Positions 58,901 to 64,000 of a DNA stretch of 64,000 nucleotides are shown here, piece after piece. The notes beneath the pieces were generated by a model. That model saw only the letters and a list, made by a program, of their open reading frames with translations. It did not search any database and was not told where the DNA came from. The stretch's first letter is position 1; each line of letters opens with the position of its first letter. Origin of the DNA: Xenopus tropicalis. Lineage: Eukaryota > Chordata > Amphibia > Anura > Pipidae. Location of the stretch: contig NC_030678.2 of the NCBI RefSeq assembly GCF_000004195.4, positions 136,959,047 to 137,023,046 on the forward strand. Reading direction: 5' to 3'. Made by a program: the position numbers and the translations under genes.

Positions 58901-61229
58901 TACAAGGACCAAATTTGCAGTAGCCTCAGTCTCCCCGTTTGCCTAGTTTAGCCTGAAGAAATAACAGAAACCAAAAATTGTGTTCAGCACAAGCCCTATT
59001 TATTGCACTCACATTAAACATGGTAATATTGCACCTTTAAGGTACTGGAATAATACATAAAGTTATTTATTTAAAGTAGCAAAGAAGCATTCAATAAATC
59101 ATTAGAATGCAGAATATTCCATTTCTGAAGACTGAAATTAATGAGGAATATGATTACATTACATGGCAGGGCTGGGGCACCATCACTGACCTCAGCTGAC
59201 ACAGCAATGTCTATTTATCACCACTAGAGGTCTATACTTCCCTATCAGACTCCCTCTCACATAGATAGGGATAAATACAGAAGGATAATCCCTCAGCATT
59301 TACTACCTACTAAAAAGCAATTTAAGGATAAAACCTTAATAAGCAAAAACATTTTCTCTTTCAGAAAATTTTTTTTTTCTTTTGTTAAATAAGATTCACT
59401 TCTCTAGGGCCTAATCCACAGTACTACCATGTTAATGTCTATAATAATAGCTAGGCAGTTTCCTAATGCCTGCAGGATCATGGGTCCCACTGTAGAATGT
59501 GTTATTTCCCACAAGTTATATAAAACTAATTTAAGTTTATAATGATATGTTTATAACCAAAAAACAAAAGCATATATTAAATGCACACCTCCCATAAACT
59601 GTTATTGCTCTATACAAATAAACATGAATGACTGCTTTAAATGGCATTGGTATAATAAAAAGGACTTGGAAATGGAACTGTCTGTTAATCCAATATGAAC
59701 ATTCCTATTAAAGTATCAGAATACCTGCATGTATATGAGGCTTGCAATAGGCAATGAAAACACCTTAAGTATAGGCATGTGGAGCAAAATTGTGCCTCTG
59801 TAAGGCTGCATTTCTCTCCATTTTCCTCTCTCTGCACCATCCGGCCATGACCTCATACCAAAATAACTGTGGTGTGGTACTGGTATCATTTCTGGTTTCT
59901 GGCTTTTCTCTCCAGCAACTTCATATGGGCCGTCATCATAAGTGCCTAGGGCCAGGGCACTCTGATTAAATAACTCCACCCGGAGCTCCCCTGGCAGCCA
60001 CAGCATGGTGTAGATCAGAGAAAAAACAGTCACATATACAAGTTATAGACATATTTCGTATTTGCAGAAATACAGGGACAAGCACAGACCATTTGATGGA
60101 ACATAAATACATCAAAATAACCCTGAATTATGTATTTAATGGGGATTTGACACAACACAGCAAAATATTACTATGCCAATTAGAATTCAGCTCAAATAAA
60201 ACATTTTTGGATGGTTACGTATTGTGGCGAAACCTCAGATTCTGGCCTTTATAAGTCTCTAGTCAGTTCTAGTAAGGGGTATTTATTAACCTCCCAAGGA
60301 AAGTTGTCCATTTGTGTTCAAAGTGAAACATTTTCTCCAATAACAAGACAGTGCTGGGTATAGAACATGCCAGCTGTAGATTAGATGATATGGGTCAATA
60401 GACCTTAGCAAATGTTGCCCTTTTTATTAAATTACCCCATAAGCATCTCAGTGAGTGAGCTGATTCAGGACTCCCACATAAAGGCCTTGGCCACTTCCTT
60501 TCTCTCAGGGTTTGGGGACCTAAATTAATTGAACAAAATTAGTACCTTTTATTACTGACTATTTAGGGAGAAAATGTCACTGTATTTGAAGGATCCTTTT
60601 AAGCACCCTGAGACCCATAGGTTAAGGATTTCTGCTCTATAATACACTCTGGAACAGTGTAAAGTGATTTGTTAGTACTGTTTCCAATACTGACATAAAC
60701 CCTTCCATCTGCTACATTAGCAATACAGGTTTTGGTGCTGTTTCCAGGCATGGGCAACCAGCTCTGCTGAACAACAACTCCCAGCTCCTCTGGAGGCTAC
60801 TGGCTTATGAAGGTTTGCTGGTTGCTTATCACTAATAAAACTAAATTATTCATGCATTGAAACAAATCCTTTAGGAGTCCTCTCCTCCTCATCTACCTTT
60901 TTCTGCATACAAGCAGGTTATTGTTATCATCTGAATCATACAGATAGCTTGGATCTTCTGTCACAGCACTTACCTTTCCAGTTGTATGTGCCTGGGGCCC
61001 CAAACATGATATAATGATTGTCAGTGGTGAAACCTGCAGAAATGCCTTGCTGGCAGAATCCAAACATCTCATGTCCCAATGTTCTACCCTCACAGAACTT
61101 CCACTCTCCTCCATCTAGGTCATCACTTATGGTTAAATCTTCACTCAAAACAAAGCATCGGCCAATCACGTCCCGGGTCTCAGAAAGCTGGTTTACTCTC
61201 TGGCGAGATTCATACAAGTGCGCACATGT
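34781..61229 (-). CDS. itga7: itga7, integrin alpha-7 (24 exons seen; first exons outside window)
   Basis: This is the alpha subunit of the laminin receptor alpha7-beta1, a single-pass membrane protein of muscle and other cells. Coding exons in transcript order are 61229-60974, 59990-59859, 57665-57546, 53590-53383, 52817-52624, 50266-50178, 49852-49725, 49495-49400, 48775-48714, 48163-47994, 47444-47295, 47086-46971, 46798-46597, 46166-46083, 45452-45373, 43569-43492, 43012-42910, 42298-42116, 42015-41911, 39329-39216, 38469-38371, 37872-37747, then alternative tails 36422-36306 and 34954-34781. All phases agree. FG-GAP propeller blades with DxDGxxYPD-type calcium loops, the thigh and calf domains, the transmembrane helix and the CGFFKR tail are all recognisable. 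The choice of alpha-7 over alpha-6 or alpha-3 rests on motifs such as [21 protein letters not shown] and CELGNPMKR. Confidence 0.94.
35834..36247. mobile_element. Miniature inverted-repeat transposon between tail exons A and B
   Basis: The left end (gaagggtaattcagttcacc, then aattaact) is the inverse of the right end (agttaacttaaaggtgaatg, then tactacccctt). It is about 414 bp, non-coding and of a type common in frog introns. Confidence 0.7.
36306..36422 (-). CDS. itga7: itga7 exon A: alternative cytoplasmic tail (A form)
   Basis: The acceptor is gacttccag. The exon encodes 38 residues, [20 protein letters not shown] then HLGVQPSE to EDEA, ending TAG. NYxRAHLxVQPS is the signature of the alpha-7A tail. 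It sits between the transmembrane exon and exon B; inclusion supplies its own stop and so replaces the B tail. Confidence 0.92.
   Translation of the reverse strand, partial: CGFFKRSTAQAKYTTNYYRAHLGVQPSEAADRQAEDEA
36794..37035. mobile_element. hAT-like miniature transposon
   Basis: The ends tagggatgcaccgaat and atttggtgcatcccta are inverted repeats. The flanking 8-mers gtgactat and gtgacatt agree at six positions, consistent with an aged 8-bp duplication. Length is 242 bp. Confidence 0.8.
37747..37872 (-). CDS. itga7: itga7 exon: transmembrane helix
   Basis: It encodes [16 protein letters not shown], then the membrane span [19 protein letters not shown] and VFILWK. The next residues, from either tail exon, are CGFFKR. 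It is 126 nt, phase 0 on both sides, with donor gtaatg. Confidence 0.95.
38371..38469 (-). CDS. itga7: itga7 exon: calf-2 C-terminal part
   Basis: It encodes [20 protein letters not shown] and [13 protein letters not shown] (33 residues). NIT is a potential N-glycosylation site. The [15 protein letters not shown] block is characteristic of laminin-binding alpha subunits. Confidence 0.95.
39216..39329 (-). CDS. itga7: itga7 exon: calf-2 with cysteine pair
   Basis: It encodes [20 protein letters not shown] and the following strand ending [10 protein letters not shown]. The cysteine spacing fits the conserved disulfides of calf-2; NSS is a possible glycosylation site. The length is 114 nt. Confidence 0.95.
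39657..39863. mobile_element. 207-bp near-perfect fold-back element
   Basis: The element begins tagggttgccacct and ends aggtggcaaccctatt; the arms remain complementary almost to the centre (ttgaatca and catgcatctaaat-like words recur inverted). It would fold into one long hairpin. It lies in an itga7 intron. Confidence 0.85.
40086..41190. mobile_element. Composite inverted-repeat transposon with ends accgtatatactcgagtata
   Basis: The end motif occurs at about 40087, inverted at about 40150-40174 (making a 90-bp hairpin), and inverted again at about 41160-41188. The roughly 1 kb between the second and third copies includes a CpG-rich part around 40180-40340 and has no recognisable transposase. 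Open frames up to 118 codons here look accidental. Confidence 0.7.
41244..41648. mobile_element. Palindromic miniature transposon (aagatttactaat ends)
   Basis: Its left end gggggaagatttactaat mirrors its right end attagtaaatctcctcc. The interior is two mutually inverted blocks of tcgtcgccgtcgcga-like words, rich in CpG, which create a spurious 166-codon minus frame. No target duplication was found. Confidence 0.8.
41911..42015 (-). CDS. itga7: itga7 exon: calf-2 linker with cleavage-region position
   Basis: It encodes [20 protein letters not shown], then [15 protein letters not shown] (35 residues). Laminin-binding alpha subunits are usually cut by a furin-type protease here. The mammalian alpha-7 has a run of arginines (RRRRE-like), but no such dibasic cluster is evident here except KKK. 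Confidence 0.9.
42116..42298 (-). CDS. itga7: itga7 exon: calf-2
   Basis: It encodes [27 protein letters not shown] and a Lys/Glu-rich loop with NRS. MWPHE and GKWLLYP are strongly conserved in alpha-7 and alpha-6. It is 61 codons, phase 0 on both sides. Confidence 0.95.
42910..43012 (-). CDS. itga7: itga7 exon: calf-1/calf-2 boundary
   Basis: It encodes [20 protein letters not shown] and [14 protein letters not shown]. The phases (1 in, 0 out) fit both neighbours. The acceptor is gttgcag and the donor gtaagt. Confidence 0.94.
43492..43569 (-). CDS. itga7: itga7 exon: calf-1
   Basis: It encodes [20 protein letters not shown] then PLSVS, ending in a split Gly codon. It is 78 nt long, with donor gtaagt. 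Confidence 0.94.
43709..44075 (-). repeat. Dispersed 'gactggcaatctgtgg' repeat, copy 4 (inverted, interrupted)
   Basis: The left piece (43709-43787) has ggtctggactgggattctaa and aatagtgactgcttatggca; the right piece (44045-44075) has acttgccaaaatccac. Together they form one inverted copy, split by the element at 43788-44036. Confidence 0.8.
43788..44036. mobile_element. hAT-like miniature transposon nested in a dispersed repeat
   Basis: The ends are tagggtggccacct and aggtggcaaccctag-like inverted repeats. The perfect 8-bp duplication gctctggc lies at 43780-43787 and 44037-44044. Removing one duplicate and the element restores continuity of the host repeat. Length is 249 bp. Confidence 0.92.
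44076..45372 (-). other. itga7 intron, nothing further recognised
   Basis: The intron is AT-rich with short inverted words (tcgacgaattttcatttgta and ctgtcgacagattttcattt near 44117-44170 are near-direct repeats). No exon signature is seen between the calf exons. Confidence 0.45.
45373..45452 (-). CDS. itga7: itga7 exon: calf-1
   Basis: It encodes [20 protein letters not shown] and VKLELA, ending in a split Thr codon. The acceptor is ctattttacag and the donor gtaagg. Confidence 0.94.
46083..46166 (-). CDS. itga7: itga7 exon: thigh/calf-1
   Basis: It encodes [20 protein letters not shown] and NPMKRNAE (28 residues). The cysteine pair and the ELGNPMKR block are conserved in the laminin-binding group; NAS is a potential glycosylation site. 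Confidence 0.95.
46597..46798 (-). CDS. itga7: itga7 exon: thigh
   Basis: It encodes [20 protein letters not shown] and [30 protein letters not shown] and [17 protein letters not shown] and [10 protein letters not shown] are conserved alpha-7 motifs. The length is 202 nt, phase 2 in and 0 out; the donor gtattc is below consensus. Confidence 0.95.
46971..47086 (-). CDS. itga7: itga7 exon: thigh ([11 protein letters not shown])
   Basis: It encodes [20 protein letters not shown] then [18 protein letters not shown]. GCGEDKxCxSNL is a hallmark of integrin alpha thigh domains. The donor is gtacgt. Confidence 0.95.
47295..47444 (-). CDS. itga7: itga7 exon: thigh
   Basis: It encodes [20 protein letters not shown], then a Leu/Pro-rich loop ([19 protein letters not shown]) and VYTTE; 50 codons, phase 0. 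NxKDKLRPI is conserved in integrin alphas. Confidence 0.95.
47704..47900. repeat. Dispersed repeat fragment (cacaaaggcccgggcctag)
   Basis: It shares cacaaaggcccgggcctag and the gcaccatgccaccc region with 17529-17660 in the S100 intron. It is non-coding and lies in an itga7 intron. Confidence 0.7.
47994..48163 (-). CDS. itga7: itga7 exon: thigh
   Basis: It encodes [40 protein letters not shown] and [16 protein letters not shown]. ADxDRRLxG and xFQLQ are conserved positions. The acceptor is ttcacag and the donor gtgacc. Confidence 0.94.
48714..48775 (-). CDS. itga7: itga7 exon: thigh start
   Basis: This 62-nt exon encodes [20 protein letters not shown] with split codons at both ends. The RVCFSY-type motif opens the thigh domain in integrin alpha chains. 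The donor is gtaagt. Confidence 0.93.
48921..49160. repeat. Dispersed GC-rich repeat (ccaggactgggcctgaggg)
   Basis: It contains ggggttaggggatgtg and ggggccccacacaccccagt, words that recur in altered form at 51719-51812, immediately beyond the 17-bp minisatellite. Open frames across it are artefacts of high GC. Confidence 0.6.
49400..49495 (-). CDS. itga7: itga7 exon: propeller-thigh junction
   Basis: It encodes [20 protein letters not shown] and [11 protein letters not shown], ending in a split Cys codon. It links the last propeller blade to the thigh. The length is 96 nt. Confidence 0.94.
49725..49852 (-). CDS. itga7: itga7 exon: seventh propeller blade (FG-GAP)
   Basis: It encodes [20 protein letters not shown], then the calcium loop [13 protein letters not shown] and [17 protein letters not shown] plus DxDGxxYPDLLVG is a canonical FG-GAP/Cage motif. 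Confidence 0.96.
50178..50266 (-). CDS. itga7: itga7 exon: propeller blade ([18 protein letters not shown])
   Basis: It encodes [20 protein letters not shown] then [10 protein letters not shown]. It completes the calcium loop started in the previous exon (INQDGFK-D). The donor is gttagt. Confidence 0.95.
50315..51713. repeat. 17-bp minisatellite in an itga7 intron, about 82 copies
   Basis: The unit is ACTGTACATAGGGTTGC with common variants agagttgc, agggctgc, agtgttac and agggttac. The period is 17, not divisible by three, and the unit has no stop on the minus strand in any frame, so three overlapping frames up to 271 codons stay open. They encode a 17-residue repeat ([17 protein letters not shown]). 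It ends in a G run at 51714. Confidence 0.97.
51990..52275. mobile_element. Miniature transposon remnant with internal palindromes
   Basis: The right end forms a hairpin: gccatacacgcaccgaatat at 52201 pairs with atattatcggtgcgtgtatg near 52245-52264. Another pair is aaggaggtagaaa and tttctacctcctt around 52049-52084. The left end is not defined. The 89-codon plus frame is probably accidental. Confidence 0.65.
52624..52817 (-). CDS. itga7: itga7 exon: propeller blades with calcium loops
   Basis: It encodes [40 protein letters not shown] and [30 protein letters not shown] and the [13 protein letters not shown] loop are classic FG-GAP signatures. The donor gtctgt is weak. Confidence 0.95.
53383..53590 (-). 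CDS. itga7: itga7 exon: propeller blade ([15 protein letters not shown])
   Basis: It encodes [40 protein letters not shown] and [16 protein letters not shown]. [13 protein letters not shown] is diagnostic of the alpha-3/6/7 group; NHT and NGS are potential glycosylation sites. Confidence 0.96.
54208..54360. mobile_element. Short inverted-repeat element (tagggtgacca ends)
   Basis: The ends tagggtgacca and tggtcaccctac are inverted. It is about 153 bp, non-coding; no clear target duplication was found. Confidence 0.6.
55450..55896. mobile_element. Fold-back element with about 33-bp inverted ends
   Basis: acatacagaaagacaaaaag and gattgatcaatgc near 55452-55484 are mirrored by gcattgatcaatcctttctg and tctttctgtatgtttg near 55862-55896. 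The interior is non-coding. The element lies in an itga7 intron. Confidence 0.75.
57546..57665 (-). CDS. itga7: itga7 exon X2: alternative propeller exon
   Basis: It encodes [20 protein letters not shown] and further residues to DVALNSYLG. This matches the X2 exon of mammalian alpha-7 (and alpha-6). It is 120 nt, entering and leaving in phase 1, so it can be skipped without a shift. Confidence 0.95.
57666..59858 (-). other. Intron between itga7 X1 and X2 exons
   Basis: No repeat with defined ends or further exon was recognised. A 64-codon minus frame at 58245-58439 lacks integrin features. Confidence 0.5.
59859..59990 (-). CDS. itga7: itga7 exon X1: alternative propeller exon
   Basis: It encodes [40 protein letters not shown] and HSYFG. 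The DDGPYExxGEK and PVPxxSYFG words match the X1 exon of alpha-7 and alpha-6. It is 132 nt, with the same entry and exit phase as X2. Confidence 0.94.
60744..60831. repeat. Short inverted-end repeat fragment
   Basis: It begins ccaggcatgggcaaccagc and ends gctggttgcttatc, ends partly inverted. It is about 88 bp, with no coding content. Confidence 0.5.
60974..61229 (-). CDS. itga7: itga7 exon: second/third propeller blade
   Basis: It encodes [54 protein letters not shown] and [20 protein letters not shown], ending GTYNWKG. GTYNWKG and GFCQQG are strongly conserved. It is the most 5' exon in the window; earlier exons must lie past base 64000. Confidence 0.96.
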
Positions 61230-61756
61230 CTGCAAAGTTAAGGTGAGAAAATAACATTAAATGGTATTGAAGGTAATTTGTCTGCAGAAAAGATCACAGC
61301 TACTTCATGTTCATGTAGGGGCTGAGTTACAAAAACCAGTGCTACATTGCACCAGTGAAACTGTCTATAGCAACCAAGCAGATCTTTGCTTTTAATTTCT
61401 AACTGGGAGTTGCTATGGGCTTGTGTCACATGCTCCACTGTAATGTATGAAATTATTTATTTTATGGCTGTGGAAGCCCACAGGTTGGATGTGGCCCTTC
61501 AGGCTCCACAGACTTAGAAATTAGGTTACACAGATATGATTGGACCCACCTTGACACCTTTTGAAAAGATGGAGACTTCCACAAGTGCTGGTGTTCACTA
61601 ATGCAGTTCTATCTAACTGGAGACGATCTATCCAGAACAATGGATGTGGGGTCTATTCAAAAAAAGGGCAGCCCTCTATCCTTGTTGGGAGACACTGCTC
61701 TTATAGAAGAAATTTAGATCTAGCTCTCTGCAGCTGATACCTTGGAATATCTAGAT

Positions 61757-61934
61757 CAGTGCTGTTCAACTTGTTACATGTAGTGGGCCATCATATAGGA
61801 TGGTGAAGGGCTGGGTTCAATAAAAATTATCATGTCATACAGTGATCTCTATGGAGCCTTTGGGCAGACTGGGGGCCATAAAAATGCTTTGGAGGGCCAC
61901 ATCCAACCTGAGGATCTCCAGTTGTACAGTCCTG
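61757..61934. mobile_element. hAT-like miniature transposon with perfect 8-bp target duplication
   Basis: The ends are cagtgctgttcaact and agttgtacagtcctg. The flanks repeat atctagat at 61749-61756 and 61935-61942. It is 178 bp long and lies in the itga7 intron upstream of the 61229 exon. A partly similar stretch (aggttggatgtggcccttca) lies near 61481. Confidence 0.85.
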
Positions 61935-63064
61935 ATCTAGATAACCCCCTTCTTGACAAGGTCCTGTCCCTAAACTACAAAATATGCCTAATACCCCACA
62001 GAGCTTCCCAAATTCTGTATAGGGAAAACACGTATTTCAAGAATACTGCATATTAGCTATTGTTAGTTGTACAGCAACTCAAAAGCTCTCTTATTTATAT
62101 ACTTTAGCTGAACTAGCCCCCCTGCATTCCTGCAGTGCCTAGGGACCCTGTGTTATTATTATATGTGCAGAGATAAATCTCCTAATTCACTGGTGCAAGT
62201 CAAAAGGCACATATCTCAAGAAACTACAGTGCAGTCTTTAGAAAAATATATAGATATGATTATAATTTAACAAACATTTGAAAAGTAACGAGATTAAAAG
62301 CAATAATCTTTGAGGTTATTTATAAAGGTCAGGTAAATTCAGTTAAGGGAAGGTAGTGTTGGCAGAGCTCATACACTATGCAATACCATTCATTTCTCTA
62401 AAAATAACTGTAAGCCTGCTCTGGGAAAGCCTTCACTGGTGGAAAAACTGTTTGACAGAGCCGAATGGAAATATGTTTCAAGTGTTAGCCTATTGTTTGT
62501 TCTATAAATAATCTAATGCTGGAATAAAATGGTAGCATGTTTATAAGATAAGCAAAGCACAACTCTCTTCTACTGAGCGTGTCATTAGGATGCTGGTTTA
62601 TTCACATTACGCTATCTATGGAATTCAAAGCAATAGCAATGAGACCTCAGCAGTGCATGGAAAGAATGAGGATTAATGTTGCTGCATATAATAACAATAG
62701 ACTCTTTCTGTTTATGTACACAGGTTCAGTGTATGCTTCTGTAAAAAGCTCAGAAACCAAAACTAAACTAACTGGGACCAAAAGAAAACCGATTATAAGG
62801 ATTATATAGAGAAGGTGATACTATACTCTAAATAGATACAGAAAAATTGCCCCCTTTGTGCTCAGTTCACTGATCTCCCCTGGAGAATATTTTGAAAGTC
62901 GACCAGTGCCCCAACTTCACCCACCATAAAAGCTTTTACATCAGCCTGTTTGGGGCAGCATATGTGGCTCAAAAGTTTGGGGAAGACTTTGAGGTGCATT
63001 TTTCACTATATACAATTATTTCACTCATCTAGGTATGTCTATGAAGATTCTCATCCATTCAGGT

Positions 63065-63366
63065 CATGATATACAATATCTAGTGGAATTAAGTGTAAAA
63101 CAACTGGACTTTTCTGCGTTTTTCTTGAAAACATTTCACAATCCTAGTGGCTTCTTCAGTAAAAATGACTGTAAGGGAATTCCCCGGCATTTAAACCCTT
63201 GAGGGTAGTAGAGTCACAGACATCCAATCACAGTGGTTCCATTGAACTTATTCAGTTAGGTGTTGGCTGAAAGTGACAGGTGTGCCAGATGAGCGGTGAA
63301 ACATTTTCAAGAAAAACTCAGAAAAGTCCATCTGTTTTAGACTTAATTCTACTAGATATTATACTC
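63065..63366. mobile_element. Fold-back element with long inverted arms
   Basis: The arm with atatctagtggaattaagtg and gacttttctgcgtttttctt (63078-63138) is mirrored by aagaaaaactcagaaaagtc and cttaattctactagatatta (63309-63362). It is a non-coding element in the itga7 upstream intron. Confidence 0.8.
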
Positions 63367-63449
63367 ATCTAAGTACTTTTTTATCCCATCCAGCTGGAAA
63401 CATTTGCTGGGAAAAAAACTGCAGTTACAGAGCACTTGAATATGTGGGT

Positions 63450-63604
63450 CAGGCACGGACTGGAAATCTGTGGATTCTGGCAAATGCCAGAGGGGCTGCT
63501 GTAATATGCCACAGACAGTCACTATTTATTGGGCTGGTGGGGGGCTGTTTGGGCCTCTGTGTACTTGAAATCCCAGGGCCTATTTTGAATCCAAGTCCAG
63601 ACCT
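63450..63604 (+). repeat. Dispersed 'gactggaaatctgtgg' repeat, copy 5
   Basis: It reads caggcacggactggaaatct to atccaagtccagacctg and shares gccacagacagtcactattt with copies at 1708 and 11631. Confidence 0.8.
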
Positions 63605-64000
63605 GCTGTGGGTATCAGTGCAGCCACAGGTCCCCAAACAGGTCCTAAGAACAGGGCCCACAACATCTTTTGCTCCTTGGCACTTCCTAGCTCGTGTATC
63701 TCATGGCTGCAAGGGGACACCCATACCACAAAATCACTCAATTTACTGCTGAGTTTGTGCTAGGGGGGAAGCAAGTAGAATCCCACATCATGTCTACAGC
63801 CAAAAACATTCTGTACTTAGCCTTATGACCCACAAATTGGTTTAAAAACCTATTATGCACCATGTTTAATTATTGTTTAATACTGTAGGAAGAAATAATC
63901 ACTGAGCACCATGTTGGGTCATGATCCTCCCTGGTTTGAGGTATAGAAAGGATTTTTTAAATTACTGTGGTTTGCACATTTGTTGCACTATGGTGAATGC

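Larger units (their letters stand above)
61230..64000 (-). other. itga7 5' intron, no exon recognised
   Basis: Apart from the repeats at 61757, 63065 and 63450, no integrin exon or other gene was recognised. The acceptor tttgcag before 61229 shows that another exon lies further upstream. Confidence 0.55.

Overview
The window is vertebrate nuclear DNA, most likely from a Xenopus frog. The evidence is intron-exon structure throughout, orthologues of two vertebrate genes, and a dense load of short inverted-repeat transposons of the kinds common in Xenopus (TTAAAGG-ended T2-like elements, and hAT-like elements with 8-bp target duplications). The species call is inference; the gene calls rest on translated exons whose splice phases all agree.

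Layout. (1) 1323-7568, plus strand: the 3' half of an Elk-type voltage-gated potassium channel, best matched to kcnh3, from the pore through the cyclic-nucleotide-binding homology domain to the C-terminus. The last exon carries a one-base frameshift. (2) 9921-18814, plus strand: a three-exon S100 EF-hand gene with an N-terminal extension and a shortened first calcium loop. Its second intron holds a young, nearly intact Ty3/gypsy LTR retrotransposon at 12562-17205, with LTRs that look identical, a perfect 5-bp target duplication, a tRNA-Ser primer site and a single pol frameshift. (3) 22144-33036: about 10.9 kb of a 41-bp tandem repeat, roughly 266 copies, which expanded inside the 3' end of a LINE; the two halves of the LINE still flank the array. 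(4) 61229-34781, minus strand: itga7, the integrin alpha-7 laminin receptor, lacking only its first exons, which lie beyond base 64000. It includes both alternative X1/X2 propeller exons and both alternative cytoplasmic-tail exons (A and B). One of its introns contains a 17-bp minisatellite of about 1.4 kb.

The kcnh3 and S100 genes point toward itga7, so the large array sits between convergent transcription units. I see no functional link among the three genes. Most remaining sequence is intron or intergenic DNA with miniature transposons, several dated relative to each other by nesting and target duplications. No tRNA, rRNA or CRISPR was seen. I found no clearly new biological system. The strongest unusual items are the LINE-derived 41-bp array with its higher-order duplications, the divergent S100 gene, the kcnh3 tail frameshift and the young LTR element.
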